This document shows, piece after piece, positions 1-9,893 of a stretch of 64,000 nt of DNA (positions within the stretch are counted from its first letter, which is position 1; each line of letters begins with the position of its first letter). Location: contig JAIYAP010000044.1 of assembly GCA_027488935.1 (NCBI GenBank), forward strand, positions 62,001-126,000, in the 5' to 3' direction. The notes beneath the pieces were generated by a model. That model was given only the letters and a program-made list of their open reading frames with translations. It was not told the origin of the DNA and ran no database searches. Made by a program: the position numbers and the translations under genes. This stretch comes from Saprospiraceae bacterium (GTDB lineage: Bacteria; Bacteroidota; Bacteroidia; Chitinophagales; Saprospiraceae).

Positions 1-65
1 GCAACTGTAATTGGAGTAAGTGGTGTCATATTAAATTGGTTTGGTGTTGTGCCTTTGTCCGGCAT
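1..65 (-). CDS. N-terminal fragment of an unidentified protein, cut by the window edge
   Basis: An ATG at 65 on the minus strand opens a frame that stays open for 21 codons to the left edge (it begins MPDKGTTPNQFNM). A good Bacteroidota-type -7 element lies about 20 bases upstream on the same strand, which is the main reason to believe the start. Too little is visible to assign a family. It lies downstream of the kinase/response-regulator pair in the same direction, with its own probable promoter. Confidence 0.4.
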   Translation of the reverse strand, partial: MPDKGTTPNQFNMTPLTPITV

Positions 66-84
66 GTAGTTTAACTTTTTGCGA

Positions 85-92
85 CAAAAGTA
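85..92 (-). promoter_or_regulatory. Probable -7 promoter element (TACTTTTG) for the left-edge gene
   Basis: Read on the minus strand this is TACTTTTG, a full match to the Bacteroidota -7 consensus TAnnTTTG. A TTG that could serve as the -33 element lies 17 bases further upstream (110-112). The start codon of the partial gene follows about 20 bases downstream. Confidence 0.5.
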
Positions 93-201
93 ATGCTATT
101 ATTTAAAAACAAGCACAAGCTGCTTTATTTTATGTACGCCTGTTATTGTATCAGTTAGTATACAGATTGGAATCCTACTTGGATGGGATCATCCGGGCAA
201 A

Positions 202-633
202 TCATGCTGCGGGGATGAAAAAATGGAGCAAGGTGCTGTGCTTTTTCAGTTTTCCCAAAGCTTCTATGTTAAGTGGCTTCGGCAAAAAGTCAACGACCAA
301 TGGATGATTCAGCGCGCGGTCTTTTTCAAAAGGATCTACGCTGGACGAAAGAATAAAGATTTTGGTTTGCGTTGCTTTTTCTGGAAACATGTCGGCAAAA
401 GCAGACAAGAACTCCCAGCCATTCATCACGGGCATGTTCAAGTCTAACAAGATGACTTCCGGATAAACCCGCGCTTGAATTGGTAAATCTTGTTGTTCCG
501 AAAAATGTTCGAGTGCATCCGCACCATTTTCTGCGGTCAACAATGTTTGGCAAAAGTTGGCTTTCTCTAAAATCAATCGAATCAACATAAGGGTCATTTT
601 GTCGTCATCGACGCATAGCAAGGTGGGGATCAT
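202..633 (-). CDS. Single-domain response regulator (receiver domain only)
   Basis: A 143-residue CheY-like receiver with no output domain. The acidic pocket is D9-D10-D11, the phospho-acceptor is D64 in LLDLNMP, a serine in the LSSS stretch (96-98) replaces the usual Thr/Ser switch residue, and K119 lies in the LPKP motif. The start codon overlaps the stop of the upstream histidine kinase (ATGA), so the two are probably translationally coupled and form a kinase/receiver pair. With no DNA-binding or enzymatic domain it should act through protein contacts or as a phosphate relay or sink. The family call is secure; target and signal are unknown. Confidence 0.9.
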   Translation of the reverse strand: MIPTLLCVDDDKMTLMLIRLILEKANFCQTLLTAENGADALEHFSEQQDLPIQARVYPEVILLDLNMPVMNGWEFLSAFADMFPEKATQTKIFILSSSVDPFEKDRALNHPLVVDFLPKPLNIEALGKLKKHSTLLHFFIPAA

Positions 634-3600
634 GATGCATCAGGTTTAAAACATATTGTAAATTTGGTTCCTTCTAATGGTTTACTTTCGACAGCAATAG
701 AGCCTCCTAATGCGGTTACCTGCGAATGCACCAGGTACAGTCCGATCCCCTTGCTGTCTTTGTGTGCATGAAATTTTTGGTACAAGCCAAAAATTCGATC
801 TTTCACTTTTTCCAAATCGAATCCCAGGCCTTGATCCTCAAAACTAAGGTGTATATTTTTGTTTTTCACATAACTGTATATTTTTATTTTAGGTTTTTCG
901 TTTTCCTTAGAATATTTGATGGAATTGGTCAGCAAATTTAAAAAAATACTCTCTAGATATTCGGAATTGAATACCACATGGGGCGCTTCATGAAAATTGG
1001 TTTCAATGATGGCCCCCGATTCATCAATCAGGTGCTGTATCGAATTGGTAACAGACTGGTAAACTCGTTCAAATAGAATGGACCGCAACGTTAAATTGGT
1101 ATTGCCTTTTACAATCAAAATATCGATTAAGTCATTCAGCGTATTGTTTAAATGTAAGGTTGATTTTTTTAAAGCATCTATCAATACGATGGTCTCTTTG
1201 TGGGTAATATGTTCCAAATTCAATAATTCGAATACAGAAAGCATATTTGTCAACGGGGAACGTAAGTTGTGGGAGGTGATGTATGAAAACTGCTTTAACT
1301 CCCGGTTGTTATTTGTCAACGCCTCAATCAGTTGCTTTTTCTCTTCATCCATCGCTTTCTTTTGGGTGATGTCTTTGGCAACTGCATAGAGAAGTCCCTC
1401 TGATTTTAAGGGTACCATTTGCCATTCAAACCAAACAATTTTCCCGGATTTGGTAATGAAGCGGTTTTCAAATATTAAGGGTTGAAATTCATTGTGTGAT
1501 TCCTTAAATCCCCCCAAATACATACTTCGATCCTCCGGATGTACAAATTCTGGAATATAGGTTGAAAGCAATTCTGCTTCTGTATATTCCATGATTTTTA
1601 CCATGGCCGGATTTATTTTCCGAAAATAACAATCCTCACTGGCAATACAAAGTACATCCGGTGAAAGACTAAAAAAATGATTTAACTCTTCGTCAATTCT
1701 GTTTTTTTGGATGTCTGCCCCGATTTGTGTGCTGATGCTTTGTAACAAATTGCAGCCTTGAGGGGACTTCGGATACACCTTTTCTGAATACAGGCAAAAA
1801 ACAGCAATGATTTCCTCTTTAAAGAAGATAGGAATACCAATTGCACTCACCAAACCCGCTTCCTTTGCAATGTGTTTTCGAATAAAAGGACGATCGTGCA
1901 GGGTATCCCAGTATACAATGCTTTTTTGCTCCAGGGTGTTTCCGATCAGGCCTTGTCCGTACACTACAACGTTTTGTACCAGCCCATCTGTCATGCTGTT
2001 AAATCGAGGATGTGTCGACCAGCATGTGCGAAACATCATTCTGGTAGCCTTGAAATTGATTGACCAGGCTTCCGCATAAGGACAATCGAAATGTTTGGCA
2101 AGATGCGAAGCCGCTAGTTGCATACCCTGATCGAGCGAATCATGTTGGTTGATGGCGCGCAATATCTGATTAAAAGTTTCTCGTTCTGCTTCTGCTATTT
2201 TTCGTTCTGTAACATCTTTTTGTATGGAAATTACATGGGTAAATTGGCCTTTTTGGTTAAAAATGGGTACCACAGAGCAATTATTCCAAAAAGTATCACC
2301 GTTTTTTTTGTAGTTAATGAGTTCAACTTCAATAGGTTGTCCAAGTTGAAGCGAAACATTTACACGTTGTACTTCTTGTTCATCCGTTTTGGGACCTAAT
2401 AAGATGCGTGGAGGTGTTAATTTGATTTCTTCAAGCGTATAACCTGTTAGGCTTGTAAAGGCCGCATTGGCATATATGATCAGGGTTCTATTTGGAAGGT
2501 GTTCGCCAACTTCCATGATCATAATGGCATCTTTGGCGTTGGTGATCACCGACTCCAGCAGTTTCATTTGCTGCTCTTCCTCTTTTTGTTGGGTAATATC
2601 CTGCATCGCGCCAATCATCCGCAGACCTTTCCCGTTTTCATCGCGGATGACCACCCCTTTATCGCTCACAAAGCCATAATGATGATTAGAACGCAGGTAT
2701 CGATAAGTTTCATGCCAAATACCGGTTTCTAATTGAATATGCTTAAGCAGACTCTGTAATACCCGTTCGCGGTCCTCCTCGTGAATACGGTCTACCCAAA
2801 ATTCAAGGTTTGTCTGTTGCGCGGTAATTTCACTTCCAAACAGGCGTGCATAAGAATCACCCCAGAATAACGTATTGGTAATCAAATCATAATCCCATAT
2901 GGCGTCCGAAGTAGCTTGGGTCGCATACTCAAAGCGTTCATTGCTCAATTTTAAATTCTGCTCAATCGCCTTGTTTTCGATGATTGTCTGCAAAATATTT
3001 CGGGCGCGCATGATGGTTTGCATTTCCGAAGCATTGGGCGACTTTGGGGTTTGGTGGTACAGGGCAAACGTACCAACAATCGTTTCATTCGAATCAAAAA
3101 TGGGAATCGACCAACAGGATTTCAAATTATGTGCCTGCGCAATGTCTTTATAATCCTTCCAGCGATGGTCCGTACTGATGTCTGACACAATCACCGTTTG
3201 TTTTAAATAAGCAGCCGTGCCACACGATCCTACTGCCGGACCCACATAAACGCCATCCGTTATATCTAAATAAGTTTGCGGTAAATGAATAGATATCCAG
3301 TTGAATATTTGGTTGTTATATACTTTTTGGATCGAGCATAGCATGCCCGGGTGCAATTGTTCAATTGAAGTTAGGTAAAAACGGATCGTTTCTTCAATTT
3401 TACTGTCTTTTTTAATATTCATTTCCAGTACTTGTTGCTCCAGTTGTTGCAACTGTATCAAATGCCGGGTTTGAGAAATATCTTTAAAATAAACGGAAAG
3501 CCCGATTGCTGAGGGATAAGCGGAAATTTCAAACCATTTGTCTACAAAAGGGTAATATTCTTCGAAATGTACGGGCACATGGGCTTCCATCGCCCGGTGA

Positions 3601-4988
3601 TATTCCCTGAAAAACACCATTTCACGCGCATCTCCGTACACCTTCCACATATTTTTTCCGAGCACTTTTTCCCGGGGCAGGGTAGTGATAACTTCTGCCG
3701 CCCGGTTCCAGTACGTCACCTCCCAATTGCGGTTGATGGTGCAAAATCCATCGGTAATACTTTCCAGAATGGTGTTCTTTTCTGCAAGCAAATCCATCAA
3801 GGTTTGCTCAGCACGCTTCCGGTCGGTTATATCCTGACAAATACCATACATCCTGACAGGGGTATCGCCACTTTTTTCGGTGCGGATTGTAAGTCTTTTC
3901 CAGCGGTCGTTTCCTTTTGCGGTTACAAATTCCAGTTCTACATCTACATCCTCGCCGGTCAATATTGCTGCATTAAAAATTTCGTTCATTCGGTCACGCC
4001 GGGCACCTTCTTTGAAAAAACGTTCTGCGTAATTCAGGTCGGGTACAAAATCATCGGATACTTCATGGATTTGACGCATGGTTTCATTCCAGCTGATTTT
4101 GTTTTGGCCAAGATCAAGCTCCCAACTTCCAATTTTTGCTACCTCTTCAGTATCCTCCAGCAGTTTTTGTTTCTTTTTGCTTTCACTGATATCTGTAATT
4201 GAGCCCGCCATTCGGATAGCGCGACCTTCTTCGTTCCAACTTGCTTGGGCGCGTACCAAAAACCAATTATATCCCCCCAAATGATCCTTCATGCGAAATT
4301 CTTGCAGAAACGGCTCATTGTGCTTAAAGTGCAAGGTGAGTGCCTGCAACACCCGGTCTCGATCGTCGGGATGTACCCGGTTGTTAAAAAAAAGAACTCC
4401 TTCAACGTCTATTTCGGCCTCTAAGCCAAACATTTCTTTAAACCGAGGCGAAAAAAACGCCGTATCCGACTCCAAATCCCATTCCCATATACCATCTCGC
4501 GCGGCCTCTATGGTTAGGTTAAAACGCTGCATGCCATCTATTAAGGCCTTTTCCGTTTTCAATCGTTTGGTTATATCCTGAATGGTACCATAATATCGGC
4601 GGACTTTCCCGTCCAAATCAAATTCGGGCGTGGCGATGGAGTGTACATGTATGATTTTGCCATCTGGACAAACCAGGCGTTTCTTGATATCGTAACGTAG
4701 CCCATGTTCAAGCGCATGGTAAAAGGTTTGAAGGGTCCGGTCCCGGTCATCTGGGTGTACCAACTCCAAGGCTAAATCATTGCTGGATTCCTTTTCCTGG
4801 GGCACTAACCCGCATATTTTGTAGTAATTATCCGACCAACGTTGGGTGCCGGTGCCTAAGTCTAATTCCCAGCTGCCCGTACCCGACAATTGTTCCATTA
4901 GATCAAGCATGCGCTCTTTTTGCTGCAATTGCTCTAAAAGCATTGCTTTTTGATCTGGCAATTCCGTGCTCTGGGTTTGGGTAGACAT
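630..4988 (-). CDS. Multi-sensor histidine kinase with about seven PAS and two GAF domains
   Basis: A 1452-residue sensor kinase with no convincing membrane segment, so probably cytoplasmic. Approximate order: PAS/PAC units at 25-145, 150-272, 278-395 and 400-515; GAF 530-690; PAS 695-815; a LOV-like PAS 820-935; GAF 945-1085; PAS 1090-1205; HisKA with phospho-acceptor H1240 in SHNLRSPL; HATPase_c 1330-1450 with the N box (NLLTNSIKYS), G1 (DQGLGF) and G2 (KGIGLYLV). The LOV-like unit has the FMN-pocket-like LINYKKNGDTFWN but prolines where the photoactive cysteine should be. The 3' end overlaps the receiver gene by 4 bp. PAS boundaries are estimates and the signals sensed are unknown. Confidence 0.93.
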   Translation of the reverse strand: MSTQTQSTELPDQKAMLLEQLQQKERMLDLMEQLSGTGSWELDLGTGTQRWSDNYYKICGLVPQEKESSNDLALELVHPDDRDRTLQTFYHALEHGLRYDIKKRLVCPDGKIIHVHSIATPEFDLDGKVRRYYGTIQDITKRLKTEKALIDGMQRFNLTIEAARDGIWEWDLESDTAFFSPRFKEMFGLEAEIDVEGVLFFNNRVHPDDRDRVLQALTLHFKHNEPFLQEFRMKDHLGGYNWFLVRAQASWNEEGRAIRMAGSITDISESKKKQKLLEDTEEVAKIGSWELDLGQNKISWNETMRQIHEVSDDFVPDLNYAERFFKEGARRDRMNEIFNAAILTGEDVDVELEFVTAKGNDRWKRLTIRTEKSGDTPVRMYGICQDITDRKRAEQTLMDLLAEKNTILESITDGFCTINRNWEVTYWNRAAEVITTLPREKVLGKNMWKVYGDAREMVFFREYHRAMEAHVPVHFEEYYPFVDKWFEISAYPSAIGLSVYFKDISQTRHLIQLQQLEQQVLEMNIKKDSKIEETIRFYLTSIEQLHPGMLCSIQKVYNNQIFNWISIHLPQTYLDITDGVYVGPAVGSCGTAAYLKQTVIVSDISTDHRWKDYKDIAQAHNLKSCWSIPIFDSNETIVGTFALYHQTPKSPNASEMQTIMRARNILQTIIENKAIEQNLKLSNERFEYATQATSDAIWDYDLITNTLFWGDSYARLFGSEITAQQTNLEFWVDRIHEEDRERVLQSLLKHIQLETGIWHETYRYLRSNHHYGFVSDKGVVIRDENGKGLRMIGAMQDITQQKEEEQQMKLLESVITNAKDAIMIMEVGEHLPNRTLIIYANAAFTSLTGYTLEEIKLTPPRILLGPKTDEQEVQRVNVSLQLGQPIEVELINYKKNGDTFWNNCSVVPIFNQKGQFTHVISIQKDVTERKIAEAERETFNQILRAINQHDSLDQGMQLAASHLAKHFDCPYAEAWSINFKATRMMFRTCWSTHPRFNSMTDGLVQNVVVYGQGLIGNTLEQKSIVYWDTLHDRPFIRKHIAKEAGLVSAIGIPIFFKEEIIAVFCLYSEKVYPKSPQGCNLLQSISTQIGADIQKNRIDEELNHFFSLSPDVLCIASEDCYFRKINPAMVKIMEYTEAELLSTYIPEFVHPEDRSMYLGGFKESHNEFQPLIFENRFITKSGKIVWFEWQMVPLKSEGLLYAVAKDITQKKAMDEEKKQLIEALTNNNRELKQFSYITSHNLRSPLTNMLSVFELLNLEHITHKETIVLIDALKKSTLHLNNTLNDLIDILIVKGNTNLTLRSILFERVYQSVTNSIQHLIDESGAIIETNFHEAPHVVFNSEYLESIFLNLLTNSIKYSKENEKPKIKIYSYVKNKNIHLSFEDQGLGFDLEKVKDRIFGLYQKFHAHKDSKGIGLYLVHSQVTALGGSIAVESKPLEGTKFTICFKPDAS

Positions 4989-5170
4989 TAAAGTTGGTTT
5001 AGCATACAGGTTTCAGTTGGCGCTAAAGATAGAAATAGTACTACATTATTCAAAAAGAATGCCATGAATGTAGAAATGTTGGTAACTTTTTGCTAGAAAA
5101 GTACCTACAATTTGTGTCAAATATTGAAATTTGCCCCCCACGCCGAAACCATTTAACACAATTGTTTCCT

Positions 5171-7288
5171 ATGAGTTACGCAAGCCGTATTTCCCAAATC
5201 CTGAGTATCCCCTTTCGCCGGGTGGAGGCCACCGTCGAACTGCTCGAATCCGGTGCAACCATTCCGTTTATCGCCCGCTACCGCAAAGAAGCTACCGGCG
5301 AATTGGATGAAGTGCAAATCGCTGATATTCAGGATGTACTTAAAAAATTGATGGAACTCGATAAACGGCGCGAAGTGATTTTGCAAAGCATTGAGGAACA
5401 AGGCAAACTAACCCCGGAATTGCGCAAATCCATCGAATCGGCTGCTACCATGACCGAATTGGAAGACTTATACCTTCCATACCGTCCAAAACGCAAAACC
5501 CGCGCTTCAATGGCCATCGAGAAAGGCCTGGAGCCGCTCGCGCAACGGCTTTTCGCACAACGCGATAAAGCCATCGAAACCATTGCTGCTCAATATATTA
5601 ATGATCAAGTACCCAATGTAGACGAAGCCCTGCAAGGCGCGCGTGACATCATGGCCGAGTGGATTGCGGAGGACAAAAAAGCACGCGATAAAATACGCCG
5701 CCACTTTGATAAAGGGGCCATCATTGCCTCCAAACTCGTAAAAGGCAAGGAGGAAGCGGCCAAAAAATACCAGGATTACTTCGAATGGAGTGAAAAACTG
5801 TCCAATTGCCCTTCCCACCGCCTGCTTGCGATGCGCCGGGGTGAAGAAGAAGGCTTCTTGCGCGTGGGCATCGCGCCTGATGAAGAAATGTCGATCAAAG
5901 ACCTTGATGCCTTGTATGTTACGACGTTTGGCGAGGCTGCCGATCAGGTGCGGCAGGCGGTAAAAGACAGTTACAAAAGGTTGTTGCAACCGGGTATCGA
6001 AACCGAATTTCGGAATGTCAGCAAAGAAAAAGCAGACCTGGAAGCGATCCGGGTTTTTGCCGAAAACCTCCGCCAATTGCTGCTTTCTGCGCCGTTGGGT
6101 GAAAAATCAGTGTTGGGCATCGACCCTGGTTTTCGTACGGGGTGTAAGGTGGTTTGTTTGGATGCAAACGGTAACCTGTTGTACAATACCGCTATTTATC
6201 CGCATGAACCACAACGACAAGTGTTTGAAAGCCAAAGTATTATTGAAGGCCTGGTCGACAAATACGGTATTGATGCCATTTCGGTAGGCAATGGAACTGC
6301 GGGCCGGGAAACCATGGATTTCCTGCACAAAATCAAATTCGCTCGCCCGATTGAAATATTCCAGGTCAATGAAGCTGGTGCCTCTATATACTCTGCCTCT
6401 GAGGTTGCACGGGAAGAGTTTCCGAGTCAGGATCTTACAGTGCGTGGAGCGGTCAGTATCGGCCGCCGCCTCATGGATCCCTTGGCCGAATTGGTGAAAA
6501 TTGACCCGAAAAGCATCGGGGTAGGGCAGTATCAGCACGATGTCAATCAAACCTTACTCAAAGCTAGCTTGGATAGAACGGTCGAAAGTTGCGTAAATGC
6601 GGTAGGAATCAACCTGAACACTGCCAGTAAACACCTCTTAACCTACGTTTCGGGACTTGGCCCAATGCTGGCACAAAACATCGTGCAATACCGTGCCGAA
6701 AATGGCGCGTTCAAAAGTCGTACAGAAATAAAAAAAGTAGCCCGACTCGGGGATAAAGCCTTCGAACAATGCGCGGGCTTTTTACGCATCCGGGAGGCCA
6801 AAAATCCACTGGATAACACCGCAGTGCACCCCGAGCGCTATGCTTTGGTGCAAAAAATGGCCGACGACCTGGGCTGTTCCCTGCAGGATTTAGTTAAAGA
6901 CCGGGCTCAACGCCAACGGATCAACCTCAAACAATATGTGCAAGGTGATGTGGGCTTACCGACCCTGCAAGACATTTTGAAAGAATTGGAAAAGCCGGGA
7001 TTGGACCCACGCGGGGCCGCCAAATCTTTTGAGTTTGCCAATGTACATACCCTCGACGACCTCCAGGTAGGCATGGTTTTGCCCGGAATCGTTACGAATA
7101 TCACCAATTTTGGTGCCTTTATCGATATTGGCATCAAGGATTCAGGCCTGGTGCATGTTTCTCAATTGTCGAACAAGTTTGTCACCAACCCACTGGAAGT
7201 AGTGCATTTGCAACAACAAGTAATGGTGCGGGTGCTGGAAATAGACTATGCCCGCAAAAGGGTAGCCCTCACCATGAAAGATGTGTAG
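5171..7288 (+). CDS. tex: Tex-family S1 RNA-binding transcription accessory protein
   Basis: A 705-residue Tex homologue with the full family order: N-terminal helical Tex_N region (1-190), YqgF/RNase H-like fold from about 313 (VLGIDPGFRTGCKV), helix-hairpin-helix region around 478-590 (NTASKHLLTYVSGLG) and a C-terminal S1 domain at about 632-700 (GIVTNITNFGAFIDIG). Tex proteins bind nucleic acid and associate with transcription; the exact role is unsettled. I start at the ATG at 5171 (MSYASRISQ), where family similarity begins; the frame stays open 27 codons further up, but that stretch looks like leader. It is divergent from the kinase gene and ends 2 bp before the convergent DUF5686 gene. 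Confidence 0.95.
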   Translation: MSYASRISQILSIPFRRVEATVELLESGATIPFIARYRKEATGELDEVQIADIQDVLKKLMELDKRREVILQSIEEQGKLTPELRKSIESAATMTELEDLYLPYRPKRKTRASMAIEKGLEPLAQRLFAQRDKAIETIAAQYINDQVPNVDEALQGARDIMAEWIAEDKKARDKIRRHFDKGAIIASKLVKGKEEAAKKYQDYFEWSEKLSNCPSHRLLAMRRGEEEGFLRVGIAPDEEMSIKDLDALYVTTFGEAADQVRQAVKDSYKRLLQPGIETEFRNVSKEKADLEAIRVFAENLRQLLLSAPLGEKSVLGIDPGFRTGCKVVCLDANGNLLYNTAIYPHEPQRQVFESQSIIEGLVDKYGIDAISVGNGTAGRETMDFLHKIKFARPIEIFQVNEAGASIYSASEVAREEFPSQDLTVRGAVSIGRRLMDPLAELVKIDPKSIGVGQYQHDVNQTLLKASLDRTVESCVNAVGINLNTASKHLLTYVSGLGPMLAQNIVQYRAENGAFKSRTEIKKVARLGDKAFEQCAGFLRIREAKNPLDNTAVHPERYALVQKMADDLGCSLQDLVKDRAQRQRINLKQYVQGDVGLPTLQDILKELEKPGLDPRGAAKSFEFANVHTLDDLQVGMVLPGIVTNITNFGAFIDIGIKDSGLVHVSQLSNKFVTNPLEVVHLQQQVMVRVLEIDYARKRVALTMKDV

Positions 7289-7290
7289 TT

Positions 7291-9825
7291 TTAGAAAGTC
7301 ACGACCGCAGAAGCACGAATCCCAAACTGGCTTACGTTGGGCTGATCCAGGTAGTTAAATCGGCGAATTAAATCGACCCGTAATACCTTCAGGATATTGC
7401 TAATACCTACGCTTGCCTCTAAATAAGGGCGCGCACTCAGGCTGTAGCTGAGTGGCGAACCATCGGGTTGTGTTGGGAATCGGTAAAGCCCCGATCCTTC
7501 CTTAGGCTGATTGATATCGCTTACCCTGCCATAAATCATTTTAAAGGCACATACCTCGCGGAATTTTAACCTGCGAAACAAGGGTATTTTGTTGAAAATG
7601 AGCCCATTAAAATAATGTTCTGTCATTACTGTGATGTACCGGTCACTAATGAATTCCATAAAATTCATCAGGTTGTATGAAAACGGCAAATTGATGTACG
7701 ACTGGTTACCGCGATGTACGGTAAGCAATGGATATGGAACTTTCCCAAAAATAGCCCCTGCTTCTATGTATAGAAAATTATACCCAAACGGGGGTAAATC
7801 GGTGTATTTGTATATGCTTGCCGTCAACTCATTATAGTTATATTGGCCATTCAAAAATCCTTTAATGCCTTTGCTGTACCGAATGTTGGCGACATAATTA
7901 AAATCGACCAGTACCCGACCATTCGTGCCCTGGTAGTTTTTTTCGCCCGGCGCATACCTCAACTGCAGGTAAGCACCAGATGCCGATACCGGATTGAACA
8001 CCGGTTCACCGCCTTCCGCAGGAATAAATGACAAGGCACCCAGGGGTTTAAAATCTTGTTGTACTAAACCTGTTTGAAACGAAAAATGGTTTTCGAACTC
8101 CCGCTCATATTCCAGATTTAGCTTTTTATTCAAGAAAAACTTATCATTAATCCCCCGCACAAAAGAGTTGCCCAAATTACTGCCAACGCCTTGGAAGTTT
8201 TGTCCAGGTATAATCACATCATTCACATAGCTTACCCGCAGCAGGTTGTAAGGAAATTTGTTAAAAGTACTACCTGGTAACGCAAAGGTGCCTTTGATCC
8301 GATATTTCCATTGCTGATCTTTAAGACCGTATGCAGCATACCCTTCCAACCGATATCGGTCGCTAAAATTGGTACTGGTACGCCCGCCAAACCGAAATCG
8401 GGTCCCTTCTACATCATTAAATGCATAAAAAGAGTTAATCGGCCCAATTTCCAACCAACGCCCTGCAGGGGCATAAGCCCCCACCAAGATGTAAAGTGAT
8501 TTAGATACCACTTTAAAAAAGGAGGTGCGTTGCAGGCTATCCATATGGGTGTAGGTATAGTTTTCTGCCTGCGTTAATGGGGTAGGGCGCTTGGTGGCCC
8601 AATAGGTGGTATCATTTTGGGTCGAACCCGGTAAAAATACAATTTCTGAAACCCCTTGCAAGGTACCCTCCGGAATCGATTGGTTGAATTCGGGGTTTTG
8701 ATGCAATACATAACGCTGGGCCGCCATACCCAAACTTTTTTCGGTAATGCCAAATTGAATGCGATAATCTTCTGAAACAATAATGCACTTGCCGTTGGGC
8801 AAAAAAGTATAATTTTGCGTTATGTCTAAATCATTGACCCAGTTTAGGTTAATATTCGGATTGATCGTAAAATTAATCCTGGTAACCGGGTAGGTGCTGT
8901 CTAATGCAATGTATAATTCGCCTTGCAGCAGCATGTCAAACTTATTCCGTGGGTAAAACTCTAACCTTACCACTTTTCGGCCATTTTCCACCGTCGTATC
9001 CTGCGGGTAGTAGCGGTAAAAAAGTGGTGCGTTATTGGCAATCGGGCTCAAAAATTTATCGGTGAGCAGCGTAATATAATTATCGTAAATATCAATTTCT
9101 TCGTACAGATATTGGAGCGATTTATTGAAGCCATCATGGTCGATAAAACCCGGAAAACGCACTGATTTGGAGGCTTTAACCAGTTTTTTCCACTTTTTGG
9201 GGTCCGATTGGCTGTAAAAATCCATGATGTTTTCCTGCAAAAATACCGGAATAACCGCCATGCCTTCCACTTTGGAGGTGTCGGTATTATCGAGGAGGAA
9301 TCGGATGCCCTTGAGCATCTTGCGATTCTTCATCTCGCTTTTCAGGTTCGTCAGGCCAAAGAAGAGTTTTTCGTATTGTTCATCGTGATAAGCCGACATT
9401 TCTTCAATGTGGTTTTTATCGCGGTTATCAATAACACGCTTGATTAGTTCGACCGCTGGATTGTTTTTATTGCGGTATTTTTCAGGTTTTATGACAATTT
9501 CGCCGAGCTGCCGAGACTCATCCAGCAGGGTAATATCAATTTCCTGGGTCTTACCCGTTCTGACCAGTATTTCCTGGGTTCGATACCCCAGGGCAATGGC
9601 CTTGATCATGGTAATGGGTTTATCCGTTTTAATGGCATAATGCCCGTTTTCATCCGTTTGTTGTCCCAATGGGAGCCCTGGCACACTTACTGTTGCAAAC
9701 GAAATAGGCAATTTAGTCGCCGCATCGGTTACCGTACCTTTAACAATGGTAATATTGACTTTTTGCGCAACCAATACAGGTTGGAAAAGCACCAACAAAG
9801 TAACAAGCCTAATGAAAATCCGCAT
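7291..9825 (-). CDS. DUF5686 protein with carboxypeptidase-regulatory-like domain, outer membrane
   Basis: An 844-residue protein with an N-terminal signal peptide (about 1-20), a CarboxypepD_reg-like beta-sandwich (about 26-105, with GTVTDAATKLPISFATV and a TDENGHYAI turn) and a long DUF5686 region rich in beta-strand, tyrosine and asparagine, ending in aromatic strands typical of an outer-membrane barrel (final residues ASAVVTF). This is a Bacteroidota-specific family related in its N-terminal domain to TonB-dependent receptors but without a plug domain. It stands alone, with its own -7 element upstream. No substrate can be named. Confidence 0.85.
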   Translation of the reverse strand: MRIFIRLVTLLVLFQPVLVAQKVNITIVKGTVTDAATKLPISFATVSVPGLPLGQQTDENGHYAIKTDKPITMIKAIALGYRTQEILVRTGKTQEIDITLLDESRQLGEIVIKPEKYRNKNNPAVELIKRVIDNRDKNHIEEMSAYHDEQYEKLFFGLTNLKSEMKNRKMLKGIRFLLDNTDTSKVEGMAVIPVFLQENIMDFYSQSDPKKWKKLVKASKSVRFPGFIDHDGFNKSLQYLYEEIDIYDNYITLLTDKFLSPIANNAPLFYRYYPQDTTVENGRKVVRLEFYPRNKFDMLLQGELYIALDSTYPVTRINFTINPNINLNWVNDLDITQNYTFLPNGKCIIVSEDYRIQFGITEKSLGMAAQRYVLHQNPEFNQSIPEGTLQGVSEIVFLPGSTQNDTTYWATKRPTPLTQAENYTYTHMDSLQRTSFFKVVSKSLYILVGAYAPAGRWLEIGPINSFYAFNDVEGTRFRFGGRTSTNFSDRYRLEGYAAYGLKDQQWKYRIKGTFALPGSTFNKFPYNLLRVSYVNDVIIPGQNFQGVGSNLGNSFVRGINDKFFLNKKLNLEYEREFENHFSFQTGLVQQDFKPLGALSFIPAEGGEPVFNPVSASGAYLQLRYAPGEKNYQGTNGRVLVDFNYVANIRYSKGIKGFLNGQYNYNELTASIYKYTDLPPFGYNFLYIEAGAIFGKVPYPLLTVHRGNQSYINLPFSYNLMNFMEFISDRYITVMTEHYFNGLIFNKIPLFRRLKFREVCAFKMIYGRVSDINQPKEGSGLYRFPTQPDGSPLSYSLSARPYLEASVGISNILKVLRVDLIRRFNYLDQPNVSQFGIRASAVVTF

Positions 9826-9845
9826 ATTTGTTTTAACGTAAAACG

Positions 9846-9853
9846 CAAAGGTA
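9846..9853 (-). promoter_or_regulatory. Probable -7 element (TACCTTTG) for the DUF5686 gene
   Basis: On the minus strand this reads TACCTTTG, a full match to TAnnTTTG, 20 bases upstream of the ATG. No clear -33 TTTG was found at the usual distance. Confidence 0.55.
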
Positions 9854-9893
9854 AGGGTTTTTGCACCCGCACATGTCTTACGAGAACGTTAAT

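Noticed and set aside
3567-4202. A 211-codon open frame on the plus strand opposite the histidine kinase
   Set aside because: It is fully antisense to PAS-encoding sequence, has no family resemblance, and no promoter or start context; it is a shadow of the real gene.
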